A stretch of 64,000 bases of DNA from Lasioglossum baleicum (GCF_051020765.1 NW_027469102.1:496001-560000), one strand, 5' to 3'. Positions 47,473 through 61,089 are shown, counted from the stretch's first letter. Translations and numbers: made by a program. Notes: a model not told the origin generated them from the letters alone.

Positions 47473-48166
47473 GCTAGCCTGCGGGATACATCCTCTCACA
47501 CGTGTTTTTGCTCGACTAGCCATGCGCATCCCAAATAACCTGCGCATGCGCATCCCACAAAACCTGCGCATGCGCATCCCACAAAACCTGCGCATGCGCA
47601 TCCCACAAAACCTCGCACGTGTTTGTGCTCGACTAGCCTGCGGGATGCATCCTTTCGCACGTGTTTTTACTCGACTAGCCTGCGGGATGCATCCTCTCGC
47701 ACGTGTTTTTGCTCGACTAGCCATGCGCATCCCACAAAACCTGCGCATGCGCATCCCACAAAACCTCGCACGTGTTTGTGCTCGACTAGCCTGCGGGATG
47801 CATCCTCTCGCACGTGTTTTTACTCGACTAGCCTGCGGGATGCATCCTCTCGCACGTGTTTTTGCTCGACTAGCCTGCGGGATGCATCCTCTCGCACGTG
47901 TTTTTGCTCGACTAGCCTGCGGGATGCATCCTCTCGCACGTGTTTGTGCTCGACTAGCCTGCGGGATGCATCCTCTCGCACGTGTTTTTACTCGACTAGC
48001 CTGCGGGATGCATCCTCTCGCACGTGTTTTTGCTCGACTAGCCTGCGGGATGCATCCTCTCGCACGTGTTTTTGCTCGACTAGCCTGCGGGATGCATCCT
48101 CTCGCACGTGTTTTTGCTCGACTAGCCTGCGGGATGCATCCTCTCGCACGTGTTTGTGCTCGACTA
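47473..48166 (+). repeat. Transition segment after the 6.9-kb repeat
   Basis: It opens with a marker unit and a B block whose first truncated unit reads CCCAAATAACC (near 47,533), a variant seen again near 51,303 and 56,373. Here three B2 units follow, while the two later copies have two. A short B2-only block near 47,730 and a long A-run lead to the indel cluster. Confidence 0.86.
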
Positions 48167-48334
48167 GCTGCGGGATGCATCCTCTCGCACGTGTTTTGTG
48201 CTCGACTAGCCTGCGGGATGCATCCTCTCGCACGTGTTTTTTACTCGGCTAGCCTGCGGGATACATCCTCTCGCACGGTGTTTTTTGCTCGACTAGCCAT
48301 GCGCATCCCAAAAAACCTGCGCATGCGCATCCCC
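48167..48334 (+). other. Cluster of six 1-bp indels
   Basis: Within about 170 bp there is a lost C in CGACTAGCTGCGG (48,167), an extra T in GTGTTTTGTGCTC (48,192), an extra T in the T-tract near 48,237, an extra G in CACGGTG (48,275), an extra T in the tract after it, and an extra C in CCCC before the A6 tract (48,331). One unit is also a chimera of A2 and marker types (ACTCGGCTAG). Elsewhere such length changes are isolated and rare. Consensus error at an assembly join and a true recombination scar are both possible. Confidence 0.85.
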
Positions 48335-49425
48335 AAAAAATCTGCGCATGCGCATCCCACAAAACCTGCGCATGCGCATCCCACAAAACCTCGCACGTGT
48401 TTGTGCTCGACTAGCCTGCGGGATGCATCCTTTTGCACGTGTTTTTACTCGACTAGCCTGCGGGATGCATCCTCTCGCACGTGTTTTTGCTCGACTAGCC
48501 TGCGGGATGCATCCTCTCGCACGTGTTTGTGCTCGACTAGCCTGCGGGATGCATCCTCTCGCACGTGTTTTTACTCGACTAGCCTGCGGGATGCATCCTC
48601 TCGCACGTGTTTTTGCTCGACTAGCCTGCGGGATGCATCCTCTCGCACGTGTTTTTGCTCGACTAGCCTGCGGGATGCATCCTCTCGCACGTGTTTGTGC
48701 TCGACTAGCCTGCGGGATGCATCCTCTCGCACGTGTTTTTACTCGACTAGCCTGCGGGATGCATCCTCTCGCACGTGTTTTTGCTCGACTAGCCTGCGGG
48801 ATGCATCCTCTCGCACGTGTTTTTGCTCGACTAGCCTGCGGGATGCATCCTCTCGCACGTGTTTTTACTCGACTACCCTGCGGGATGCATCCTCTCGCAC
48901 GTGTTTTTGCTCGACTAGCCATGCGCATCCCAATAAACCTGCGCATGCGCATCCCAAAAAACCTGCGCATGCGCATCCCAAAAAACCTGCGCATGCGCAT
49001 CCCAAAAAACCTGCGCATGCGCATCCCACAAAACCTGCGTATGCGCATCCCACAAAACCTCGCACGTGTTTTTACTCGACTAGCCTGCGGGATGCATCCT
49101 CTCGCACGTGTTTTTGCTCGACTAGCCATGCGCATCCCAAAAAACCTCGCACGTGTTTTTACTCGACTAGCCTGCGGGATGCATCCTCTCGCACGTGTTT
49201 TTGCTCGGCTAGCCTGCGGGATACATCCTCTCGCACGTGTTTTTGCTCGACTAGCCATGCGCATCCCAAAAAACCTGCGCATGCGCATCCCAAAAAACCT
49301 GCGCATGCGCATCCCAAAAAACCTGCGCATGCGCATCCCACAAAACCTGCGCATGCGCATCCCACAAAACCTCGCACGTGTTTGTGCTCGACTAGCCTGC
49401 GGGATGCATCCTTTCGCACGTGTTT
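48335..49425 (+). repeat. Mixed segment with 12-unit A-run and five-B block
   Basis: A 12-unit A-run (48,394-48,897) leads to the five-B block with CCCAATAAACC near 48,931. That block matches 46.4 kb at offset 2,516. An n=0 block, a marker unit and a four-full-B block (n=4, near 49,260-49,375) follow. Confidence 0.86.
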
Positions 49426-50094
49426 TTACTCGACTAGCCTGCGGGATGCATCCTCTCGCACGTGTTTTTGCTCTACTAGCCATGCGCATCCCAAAAAACC
49501 TGCGCATGCGCATCCCAAACAATTTGCGCATGCGCATCCCACAAAACCTGCGCATGCGCATCCCACAAAACCTCGCACGTGTTTGTGCTCGACTAGCCTG
49601 CGGGATGCATCCTCTCGCACGTGTTTTTGCTCGACTAGCCATGCGCATCCCAAAAAACCTGCGCATGCGCATCCCAAAAAATCTGCGCATGCGCATCCCA
49701 CAAAAGCTGCGCATGCGCATCCCACAAAACCTCGCACGTGTTTGTGCTCGACTAGCCTGCGGGATGCATCCTTTCGCACGTGTTTTTACTCGACTAGCCT
49801 GCGGGATGCATCCTCTCGCACGTGTTGTTGCTCGACTAGCCTGCGGGATGCATCCTCTCGCACGTGTTTGTGCTCGACTAGCCTGCGGGATGCATCCTCT
49901 CGCACGTGTTTTTGCTCGACTAACCTGCGGGATGCATCCTCTCGCACGTGTTTTTGCTCGACTAGCCATGCGCATCCCAAAAAACCTGCGCATGCGCATC
50001 CCAAAAAACCTGCGCATGCGCATCCCAAAAAACCTGCGCATGCGCATCCCACAAAACCTGCGTATGCGCATCCCACAAAACCTCGCACGTGTTT
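49426..50094 (+). repeat. 669-bp repeat, copy 1
   Basis: The landmarks are a B block with CCAAACAATT, a B block with the rare CACAAAAGCTGCG, then A3, A2, A5 (TTGTTGCTC) and CTAACCTGCGG. The first block is entered through GCTCTACTAGCC here and through CTCGACTAGCC in the next copy. Confidence 0.82.
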
Positions 50095-50454
50095 TTACTC
50101 GACTAGCCTGCGGGATGCATCCTCTCGCACGTGTTTTTGCTCGACTAGCCATGCGCATCCCAAAAAACCTGCGCATGCGCATCCCAAACAATTTGCGCAT
50201 GCGCATCCCACAAAACCTGCGCATGCGCATCCCACAAAACCTCGCACGTGTTTGTGCTCGACTAGCCTGCGGGATGCATCCTCTCGCACGTGTTTTTGCT
50301 CGACTAGCCATGCGCATCCCAAAAAACCTGCGCATGCGCATCCCAAAAAATCTGCGCATGCGCATCCCACAAAAGCTGCGCATGCGCATCCCACAAAACC
50401 TCGCACGTGTTTGTGCTCGACTAGCCTGCGGGATGCATCCTTTCGCACGTGTTT
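50095..50454 (+). repeat. 669-bp repeat, copy 2 (partial)
   Basis: It matches copy 1 at +669 for about 360-390 bp, including the CACAAAAGCTGCG unit, and then passes into the 5,070-bp repeat. The A5 unit present in copy 1 is replaced by an A1 unit. Confidence 0.8.
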
Positions 50455-53400
50455 TTACTCGACTAGCCTGCGGGATGCATCCTCTCGCACGTGTTTTTGC
50501 TCGACTAACCTGCGGGATGCATCCTCTCGCACGTGTTTTTGCTCGACTAGCCATGCGCATCCCAAAAAACCTCGCACGTGTTTTTACTCGACTAGCCTGC
50601 GGGATGCATCCTCTCGCACGTGTTTTTGCTCGGCTAGCCTGCGGGATACATCCTCTCGCACGTGTTTTTGCTCGACTAGCCATGCGCATCCCAAAAAACC
50701 TGCGCATGCGCATCCCAAACAATTTGCGCATGCGCATCCCACAAAACCTGCGCATGCGCATCCCACAAAACCTCGCACGTGTTTGTGCTCGACTAGCCTG
50801 CGGGATGCATCCTCTCGCACGTGTTTTTGCTCGACTAGCCATGCGCATCCCAAAAAACCTGCGCATGCGCATCCCAAAAAATCTGCGCATGCGCATCCCA
50901 CAAAAGCTGCGCATGCGCATCCCACAAAACCTCGCACGTGTTTTGTGCTCGACTAGCCTGCGGGATGCATCCTTTCGCACGTGTTTTTACTCGACTAGCC
51001 TGCGGGATGCATCCTCTCGCACGTGTTGTTGCTCGACTAGCCTGCGGGATGCATCCTCTCGCACGTGTTTGTGCTCGACTAGCCTGCGGGATGCATCCTC
51101 TCGCACGTGTTTTTGCTCGACTAACCTGCGGGATGCATCCTCTCGCACGTGTTTTTGCTCGACTAGCCTGCGGGATGCATCCTCTCGCACGTGTTTGTGC
51201 TCGACTAGCCTGCGGGATGCATCCTCTCGCACGTGTTTTTGCTCGGCTAGCCTGCGGGATACATCCTCTCACACGTGTTTTTGCTCGACTAGCCATGCGC
51301 ATCCCAAATAACCTGCGCATGCGCATCCCACAAAACCTGCGCATGCGCATCCCACAAAACCTCGCACGTGTTTGTGCTCGACTAGCCTGCGGGATGCATC
51401 CTTTCGCACGTGTTTTTACTCGACTAGCCTGCGGGATGCATCCTCTCGCACGTGTTTTTGCTCGACTAGCCATGCGCATCCCAAAAAACCTGCGCATGCG
51501 CATCCCAAAAAATCTGCGAATGCGCATCCCACAAAACCTGCGCATGCGCATCCCACAAAACCTCGCACGTGTTTGTGCTCGACTAGCCTGCGGGATGCAT
51601 CCTCTCGCACGTGTTTTTGCTCGACTAGCCTGCGGGATGCATCCTCTCGCACGTGTTTTTGCTCTACTAGCCATGCGCATCCCAAAAAACCTGCGCATGC
51701 GCATCCCAAAAAATTTGCGCATGCGCATCCCACAAAACCTGCGCATGCGCATCCCACAAAACCTCGCACGTGTTTGTGCTCGACTAGCCTGCGGGATGCA
51801 TCCTTTCGCACGTGTTTTTACTCGACTAGCCTGCGGGATGCATCCTCTCGCACGTGTTTTTGCTCGACTAGCCTGCGGGATGCATCCTCTCGCACGTGTT
51901 TTTGCTCGACTAGCCTGCGGGATGCATCCTCTCGCACGTGTTGTTACTCGACTAGCCTGCGGGATGCATCCTCTCGCACGTGTTTTTACTCGACTACCCT
52001 GCGGGATGCATCCTCTCGCACGTGTTTTTGCTCGACTAGCCATGCGCATCCCAAAAAACCTGCGCATGCGCATCCCAAAAAACCTGCGCATGCGCATCCC
52101 AAAAAACCTGCGCATGCGCATCCCACAAAACCTGCGTATGCGCATCCCACAAAACCTCGCACGTGTTTTTACTCGACTAGCCTGCGGGATGCATCCTCTC
52201 GCACGTGTTTTTTCTCGACTAGCCCGCGGGATGCATCCTCTCGCACGTGTTTTTGCTCGACTAGCCATGCGCATCCCAAAAAACCTGCACATGCGCATCC
52301 CAAAAAACCTGCGCATGCGCATCCCACAAAACCTGCGCATGCGCATCCCACAAAACCTCGCACGTGTTTTTACTCTACTAGCCTGCGGGATGCATCCTCT
52401 CGCACGTGTTTTTGCTCGGCTAGCCTGCGGGATGCATCCTCTCGCACGTGTTTTTGCTCGACTAGCCATGCGCATCCCAAAAAACCTGCGCATGCGCATC
52501 CCAAAAAACCTGCGCATGCGCATCCCACAAAACCTGCGCATGCGCATCCCACAAAACCTCGCACGTGTTTGTGCTCGGCTAGCCTGCGGGATGCATCCTC
52601 TCGCACGTGTTTTTACTCGACTAGCCTGCGGGATGCATCCTCTCGCATGTGTTTTTGCTCGACTAGCCTGCGGGATGCATCCTCTCGCACGTGATTTTGC
52701 TCGACTAGCCTACGGGATGCATCCTCTCGCACGTGTTTTTGCTCGACTAGGCATGCGCATCCCAAAAAACCTGCTCATGCGCATCCCACAAAACCTCGCA
52801 CGTGTTTTTACTCGACTAGCCTGCGGGATGCATCCTCTCGCACGTGTTTTTGCTCGACTAGCCATGCGCATCCCAAAAAACCTGCGCATGCGCATCCCAA
52901 AAAATCTGCGCATGCGCTTCCCACAAAACCTGCGCATGCGCATCCCACAAAACCTCGCACGTGTTTGTGCTCGACTAGCCTGCGGGATGCATCCTCTCGC
53001 ACGTGTTTTTGCTCGACTAGCCTGCGGGATGCATCCTCTCGCACGTGTTTTTGCTCGACTAGCCTGCGGGATGCATCCTCTCGCACGTGTTTTTGCTCGA
53101 CTAGCCTGCGGGATGCATCCTCTCGCACGTGTTTGTGCTCGACTAGCCTGCGGGATGCATCCTCTCGCACGTGTTTTTACTCGACTAGCCTGCGGGATGC
53201 ATCCTCTCGCACGTGTTTTTGCTCGACTAGCCATGCGCATCCCAAAAAACCTGCGCATGCGCATCCCACAAAATCTGCGCATGCGTATCCCACAAAACCT
53301 GCGCATGCGCATCCCACAAAACCTCGCACGTGTTTGTGCTCGACTAGCCGGCGGGATGCATCCTCTCGCACGTGTTTTTGCTCGACTAGCCTGCGGGATG

Positions 53401-55523
53401 CATCCTCTCGCACCTGTTTTTGCTCGACTAGCCTGCGGGATGCATCCTCTCGCACGTGTTTTTGCTCGACTAGCCTGCGGGATGCATCCTCTCGCACGTG
53501 TTTGTGCTCGACTAGCCTGCGGGATGCATCCTCTCGCACGTGTTTTTACTCGACTAGCCTGCGGGATGCATCCTCTCGCACGTGTTTTTGCTCGACTAGC
53601 CTGCGGGATGCATCCTCTCGCACGTGTTTTTGCTCGACTAGCCTGCGCGATGCATCCTCTCGCACGTGTTTTTACTCGACTAGCCTGCGGGATGCATCCT
53701 CTCGCACGTGTTTTTACTCGACTACCCTGCGGGATGCATCCTCTCGCACGTGTTCTTGCTCGACTAGCCATGCGCATCCCAAAAAACCTGCGCATGCGCA
53801 TCCCAAAAAACCTGCGCATGCGCATCCCAAAAAACCTGCGCATGCGCATCCCAAAAAACCTGCGTATGCGCATCCCACAAAACCTCGCACGTGTTTTTAC
53901 TCGACTAGCCTGCGGGATGCATCCTCTCGCACGTGTTTTTACTCGACTAGCCTGCGGGATGCATCCTCTCGCACGTGTTTTTGCTCGACTAGCCATGCGC
54001 ATCCCAAAAAATCTGCGCATGCGCATCCCACAAAACCTGCGCATGCGCATCCCACAAAACCTCGAACGTGTTTGTGCTCGACTAGCCTGCGGGATGCATC
54101 CTTTCGCACGTGTTTTTACTCGACTAGCCTGCGGGATGCATCCTCTCGCACGTGTTTTTGCTCGACTAGCCTGCGGGATGCATCCTCTCGCACGTGTTTT
54201 TACTCGACTAGCCTGCGGGATGCATCCTCTCGCACGTGTTTTTGCTCGACTAGCCATGCGCATCCCAAAAAACCTGCGCATGCGCATCCCAAAAAATCTG
54301 CGCATGCGCATCCCACAAAACCTGCGCATGCGCATCCCACAAAACCTCGCACGTGTTTGTGCTCGACTAGCCTGCGGGATGCATCCTTTTGCACGTGTTT
54401 TTACTCGACTAGCCTGCGGGATGCATCCTCTCGCACGTGTTTTTGCTCGACTAGCCTGCGGGATGCATCCTCTCGCACGTGTTTGTGCTCGACTAGCCTC
54501 CTGCGGGATGCATCCTCTCGCACGTGTTTTTACTCGACTAGCCTGCGGGATGCATCCTCTCGCACGTGTTTTTGCTCGACTAGCCTGCGGGATGCATCCT
54601 CTCGCACGTGTTTTTGCTCGACTAGCCTGCGGGATGCATCCTCTCGCACGTGTTTTTACTCGACTAGCCTGCGGGATGCATCCTCTCGCACGTGTTTTTA
54701 CTCGACTACCTGCGGGATGCATCCTCTCGCACGTGTTTTTGCTCGACTAACCTGCGGGATGCATCCTCTCGCACGTGTTTTTGCTCGACTAGCCTGCGGG
54801 ATGCATCCTCTCGCACGTGTTTGTGCTCGACTAGCCTGCGGGATGCATCCTCTCGCACGTGTTTTTGCTCGGCTAGCCTGCGGGATACATCCTCACACGT
54901 GTTTTTGCTCGACTAGCCATGCGCATCCCAAAAAACCTGCGCATGCGCATCCCACAAAACCTGCGCATGCGCATCCCACAAAACCTCGCACGTGTTTGTG
55001 CTCGACTAGCCTGCGGGATGCATCCTTTCGCACGTGTTTTTACTCGACTAGCCTGCGGGATGCATCCTCTCGCACGTGTTTTTGCTCGACTAGCCATGCG
55101 CATCCCAAAAAACCTGCGCATGCGCATCCCAAAAAATCTGTGAATGCGCATCCCACAAAACCTGCGCATGCGCATCCCACAAAACCTCGCACGTGTTTGT
55201 GCTCGACTAGCCTGCGGGATGCATCCTCTCGCACGTGTTTTTGCTCGACTAGCCATGCGCATCCCAAAAAACCTGCGCATGCGCATCCCAAAAAACCTGC
55301 GCATGCGCATCCCACAAAACCTGCGTATGCGCATCCCACAAAACCTCGCACGTGTTTTTACTCGACTAGCCTGCGGGATGCATCCTCTCGCACGTGTTTT
55401 TACTCGACTAGCCTGCGGGATGCATCCTCTCGCATGTGTTTTTGCTCGACTAGCCTGCGGGATGCATCCTCTCGCACGTGATTTTGCTCGACTAGCCTAC
55501 GGGATGCATCCTCTCGCACGTGT
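50455..55523 (+). repeat. 5,070-bp higher-order repeat, copy 1
   Basis: The tandem partner is 55,525-60,593. Private variants at exactly +5,070 include GTGTTTTTTCTCG near 52,208, GTGATTTTGC at 52,691, GCCGGCGGG near 53,348, CACCTG near 53,413 and GTGTTCTTGCTC near 53,751. Copy 1 alone carries four length changes: +1 T near 50,941, +3 near 54,497, -1 near 54,708 and -2 near 54,893. Net offset is 5,071 before the first and 5,070 after the last. Confidence 0.92.
54497..54895 (+). other. Three indels private to 5,070-bp copy 1
   Basis: GCCTCCTGCGG has three extra bases (54,497-54,502), CTACCTGCGG lacks one C of the usual CTACCCTG (54,705-54,710), and CATCCTCACACG lacks two bases (54,889-54,898). 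The corresponding sites in copy 2 (near 59,565, 59,776 and 59,957) are normal. Together the three changes sum to zero, so register is restored afterwards. Confidence 0.85.
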
Positions 55524-55524
55524 T

Positions 55525-58500
55525 TGTGCTCGACTAGCCTGCGGGATGCATCCTCTCGCACGTGTTTTTGCTCGACTAACCTGCGGGATGCATCCTCTCG
55601 CACGTGTTTTTGCTCGACTAGCCATGCGCATCCCAAAAAACCTCGCACGTGTTTTTACTCGACTAGCCTGCGGGATGCATCCTCTCGCACGTGTTTTTGC
55701 TCGGCTAGCCTGCGGGATACATCCTCTCGCACGTGTTTTTGCTCGACTAGCCATGCGCATCCCAAAAAACCTGCGCATGCGCATCCCAAACAATTTGCGC
55801 ATGCGCATCCCACAAAACCTGCGCATGCGCATCCCACAAAACCTCGCACGTGTTTGTGCTCGACTAGCCTGCGGGATGCATCCTCTCGCACGTGTTTTTG
55901 CTCGACTAGCCATGCGCATCCCAAAAAACCTGCGCATGCGCATCCCAAAAAATCTGCGCATGCGCATCCCACAAAAGCTGCGCATGCGCATCCCACAAAA
56001 CCTCGCACGTGTTTGTGCTCGACTAGCCTGCGGGATGCATCCTTTCGCACGTGTTTTTACTCGACTAGCCTGCGGGATGCATCCTCTCGCACGTGTTGTT
56101 GCTCGACTAGCCTGCGGGATGCATCCTCTCGCACGTGTTTGTGCTCGACTAGCCTGCGGGATGCATCCTCTCGCACGTGTTTTTGCTCGACTAACCTGCG
56201 GGATGCATCCTCTCGCACGTGTTTTTGCTCGACTAGCCTGCGGGATGCATCCTCTCGCACGTGTTTGTGCTCGACTAGCCTGCGGGATGCATCCTCTCGC
56301 ACGTGTTTTTGCTCGGCTAGCCTGCGGGATACATCCTCTCACACGTGTTTTTGCTCGACTAGCCATGCGCATCCCAAATAACCTGCGCATGCGCATCCCA
56401 CAAAACCTGCGCATGCGCATCCCACAAAACCTCGCACGTGTTTGTGCTCGACTAGCCTGCGGGATGCATCCTTTCGCACGTGTTTTTACTCGACTAGCCT
56501 GCGGGATGCATCCTCTCGCACGTGTTTTTGCTCGACTAGCCATGCGCATCCCAAAAAACCTGCGCATGCGCATCCCAAAAAATCTGCGAATGCGCATCCC
56601 ACAAAACCTGCGCATGCGCATCCCACAAAACCTCGCACGTGTTTGTGCTCGACTAGCCTGCGGGATGCATCCTCTCGCACGTGTTTTTGCTCGACTAGCC
56701 TGCGGGATGCATCCTCTCGCACGTGTTTTTGCTCTACTAGCCATGCGCATCCCAAAAAACCTGCGCATGCGCATCCCAAAAAATTTGCGCATGCGCATCC
56801 CACAAAACCTGCGCATGCGCATCCCACAAAACCTCGCACGTGTTTGTGCTCGACTAGCCTGCGGGATGCATCCTTTCGCACGTGTTTTTACTCGACTAGC
56901 CTGCGGGATGCATCCTCTCGCACGTGTTTTTGCTCGACTAGCCTGCGGGATGCATCCTCTCGCACGTGTTTTTGCTCGACTAGCCTGCGGGATGCATCCT
57001 CTCGCACGTGTTGTTACTCGACTAGCCTGCGGGATGCATCCTCTCGCACGTGTTTTTACTCGACTACCCTGCGGGATGCATCCTCTCGCACGTGTTTTTG
57101 CTCGACTAGCCATGCGCATCCCAAAAAACCTGCGCATGCGCATCCCAAAAAACCTGCGCATGCGCATCCCAAAAAACCTGCGCATGCGCATCCCACAAAA
57201 CCTGCGTATGCGCATCCCACAAAACCTCGCACGTGTTTTTACTCGACTAGCCTGCGGGATGCATCCTCTCGCACGTGTTTTTTCTCGACTAGCCCGCGGG
57301 ATGCATCCTCTCGCACGTGTTTTTGCTCGACTAGCCATGCGCATCCCAAAAAACCTGCACATGCGCATCCCAAAAAACCTGCGCATGCGCATCCCACAAA
57401 ACCTGCGCATGCGCATCCCACAAAACCTCGCACGTGTTTTTACTCTACTAGCCTGCGGGATGCATCCTCTCGCACGTGTTTTTGCTCGGCTAGCCTGCGG
57501 GATGCATCCTCTCGCACGTGTTTTTGCTCGACTAGCCATGCGCATCCCAAAAAACCTGCGCATGCGCATCCCAAAAAACCTGCGCATGCGCATCCCACAA
57601 AACCTGCGCATGCGCATCCCACAAAACCTCGCACGTGTTTGTGCTCGGCTAGCCTGCGGGATGCATCCTCTCGCACGTGTTTTTACTCGACTAGCCTGCG
57701 GGATGCATCCTCTCGCATGTGTTTTTGCTCGACTAGCCTGCGGGATGCATCCTCTCGCACGTGATTTTGCTCGACTAGCCTACGGGATGCATCCTCTCGC
57801 ACGTGTTTTTGCTCGACTAGGCATGCGCATCCCAAAAAACCTGCTCATGCGCATCCCACAAAACCTCGCACGTGTTTTTACTCGACTAGCCTGCGGGATG
57901 CATCCTCTCGCACGTGTTTTTGCTCGACTAGCCATGCGCATCCCAAAAAACCTGCGCATGCGCATCCCAAAAAATCTGCGCATGCGCTTCCCACAAAACC
58001 TGCGCATGCGCATCCCACAAAACCTCGCACGTGTTTGTGCTCGACTAGCCTGCGGGATGCATCCTCTCGCACGTGTTTTTGCTCGACTAGCCTGCGGGAT
58101 GCATCCTCTCGCACGTGTTTTTGCTCGACTAGCCTGCGGGATGCATCCTCTCGCACGTGTTTTTGCTCGACTAGCCTGCGGGATGCATCCTCTCGCACGT
58201 GTTTGTGCTCGACTAGCCTGCGGGATGCATCCTCTCGCACGTGTTTTTACTCGACTAGCCTGCGGGATGCATCCTCTCGCACGTGTTTTTGCTCGACTAG
58301 CCATGCGCATCCCAAAAAACCTGCGCATGCGCATCCCACAAAATCTGCGCATGCGTATCCCACAAAACCTGCGCATGCGCATCCCACAAAACCTCGCACG
58401 TGTTTGTGCTCGACTAGCCGGCGGGATGCATCCTCTCGCACGTGTTTTTGCTCGACTAGCCTGCGGGATGCATCCTCTCGCACCTGTTTTTGCTCGACTA

Positions 58501-60593
58501 GCCTGCGGGATGCATCCTCTCGCACGTGTTTTTGCTCGACTAGCCTGCGGGATGCATCCTCTCGCACGTGTTTGTGCTCGACTAGCCTGCGGGATGCATC
58601 CTCTCGCACGTGTTTTTACTCGACTAGCCTGCGGGATGCATCCTCTCGCACGTGTTTTTGCTCGACTAGCCTGCGGGATGCATCCTCTCGCACGTGTTTT
58701 TGCTCGACTAGCCTGCGCGATGCATCCTCTCGCACGTGTTTTTACTCGACTAGCCTGCGGGATGCATCCTCTCGCACGTGTTTTTACTCGACTACCCTGC
58801 GGGATGCATCCTCTCGCACGTGTTCTTGCTCGACTAGCCATGCGCATCCCAAAAAACCTGCGCATGCGCATCCCAAAAAACCTGCGCATGCGCATCCCAA
58901 AAAACCTGCGCATGCGCATCCCAAAAAACCTGCGTATGCGCATCCCACAAAACCTCGCACGTGTTTTTACTCGACTAGCCTGCGGGATGCATCCTCTCGC
59001 ACGTGTTTTTACTCGACTAGCCTGCGGGATGCATCCTCTCGCACGTGTTTTTGCTCGACTAGCCATGCGCATCCCAAAAAATCTGCGCATGCGCATCCCA
59101 CAAAACCTGCGCATGCGCATCCCACAAAACCTCGAACGTGTTTGTGCTCGACTAGCCTGCGGGATGCATCCTTTCGCACGTGTTTTTACTCGACTAGCCT
59201 GCGGGATGCATCCTCTCGCACGTGTTTTTGCTCGACTAGCCTGCGGGATGCATCCTCTCGCACGTGTTTTTACTCGACTAGCCTGCGGGATGCATCCTCT
59301 CGCACGTGTTTTTGCTCGACTAGCCATGCGCATCCCAAAAAACCTGCGCATGCGCATCCCAAAAAATCTGCGCATGCGCATCCCACAAAACCTGCGCATG
59401 CGCATCCCACAAAACCTCGCACGTGTTTGTGCTCGACTAGCCTGCGGGATGCATCCTTTTGCACGTGTTTTTACTCGACTAGCCTGCGGGATGCATCCTC
59501 TCGCACGTGTTTTTGCTCGACTAGCCTGCGGGATGCATCCTCTCGCACGTGTTTGTGCTCGACTAGCCTGCGGGATGCATCCTCTCGCACGTGTTTTTAC
59601 TCGACTAGCCTGCGGGATGCATCCTCTCGCACGTGTTTTTGCTCGACTAGCCTGCGGGATGCATCCTCTCGCACGTGTTTTTGCTCGACTAGCCTGCGGG
59701 ATGCATCCTCTCGCACGTGTTTTTACTCGACTAGCCTGCGGGATGCATCCTCTCGCACGTGTTTTTACTCGACTACCCTGCGGGATGCATCCTCTCGCAC
59801 GTGTTTTTGCTCGACTAACCTGCGGGATGCATCCTCTCGCACGTGTTTTTGCTCGACTAGCCTGCGGGATGCATCCTCTCGCACGTGTTTGTGCTCGACT
59901 AGCCTGCGGGATGCATCCTCTCGCACGTGTTTTTGCTCGGCTAGCCTGCGGGATACATCCTCTCACACGTGTTTTTGCTCGACTAGCCATGCGCATCCCA
60001 AAAAACCTGCGCATGCGCATCCCACAAAACCTGCGCATGCGCATCCCACAAAACCTCGCACGTGTTTGTGCTCGACTAGCCTGCGGGATGCATCCTTTCG
60101 CACGTGTTTTTACTCGACTAGCCTGCGGGATGCATCCTCTCGCACGTGTTTTTGCTCGACTAGCCATGCGCATCCCAAAAAACCTGCGCATGCGCATCCC
60201 AAAAAATCTGTGAATGCGCATCCCACAAAACCTGCGCATGCGCATCCCACAAAACCTCGCACGTGTTTGTGCTCGACTAGCCTGCGGGATGCATCCTCTC
60301 GCACGTGTTTTTGCTCGACTAGCCATGCGCATCCCAAAAAACCTGCGCATGCGCATCCCAAAAAACCTGCGCATGCGCATCCCACAAAACCTGCGTATGC
60401 GCATCCCACAAAACCTCGCACGTGTTTTTACTCGACTAGCCTGCGGGATGCATCCTCTCGCACGTGTTTTTACTCGACTAGCCTGCGGGATGCATCCTCT
60501 CGCATGTGTTTTTGCTCGACTAGCCTGCGGGATGCATCCTCTCGCACGTGATTTTGCTCGACTAGCCTACGGGATGCATCCTCTCGCACGTGT
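55525..60593 (+). repeat. 5,070-bp higher-order repeat, copy 2
   Basis: This copy is colinear with copy 1, without any of its four indels. It contains the 13-unit A-run 59,420-59,965. Its right boundary is where an A1 unit leading into a B block replaces the A3 unit of copy 1 (55,523 against 60,593). An internal similarity at offset 2,787 links the CATGTG and GTGATTTTGC units near 52,645 and 55,432, and likewise in copy 2. Confidence 0.92.
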
Positions 60594-61089
60594 TTTTGCT
60601 CGACTAGGCATGCGCATCCCAAAAAACCTGCGCATGCGCATCCCACAAAACCTGCGCATGCGCATCCCACAAAACCTCGCACGTGTTTTTACTCGACTAG
60701 CCTGCGGGATGCATCCTCTCGCACGTGTTTTTGCTCGACTAGCCATGCGCATCCCAAAAAACCTGCGCATGCGCATCCCAAAAAATCTGCGCATGCGCAT
60801 CCCACAAAACCTGCGCATGCGCATCCCACAAAACCTCGAACGTGTTTGTGCTCGACTAGCCTGCGGGATGCATCCTTTCGCACGTGTTTTTACTCGACTA
60901 GCCTGCGGGATGCATCCTCTCGCACGTGTTTTTGCTCGACTAGCCTGCGGGATGCATCCTCTCGCACGTGTTTTTGCTCGACTAGCCATGCGCATCCCAA
61001 AAAACCTGCGTATGCGCATCCCACAAAACCTCGCACGTGTTTTTACTCGACTAGCCTGCGGGATGCATCCTCTCGCACGTGTTTTTACT
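60594..61089 (+). repeat. Mixed A/B segment
   Basis: A CTAGGCATGCG-entered block is followed by a four-B block with CCCAAAAAATC, an AACGTG A3 unit, a short block ending TGCGTATG near 61,010 and A2 units. Nothing unique is present. Confidence 0.88.

Noticed and set aside
48167..48334. Ancient degenerate units or an array edge
   Set aside because: Sequence on both sides is normal array, substitutions in the units are few, and the changes are almost all single-base length changes. This fits a consensus fault or local scar better than an old edge.
24536..50956. Plus-strand open frame of about 8,800 codons as a giant repeat protein gene
   Set aside because: It is a by-product of unit lengths divisible by three. 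Other frames and the minus strand are equally open over the same DNA, unit variants freely change residues, and the frame ends and begins at arbitrary repeat variants or indels.
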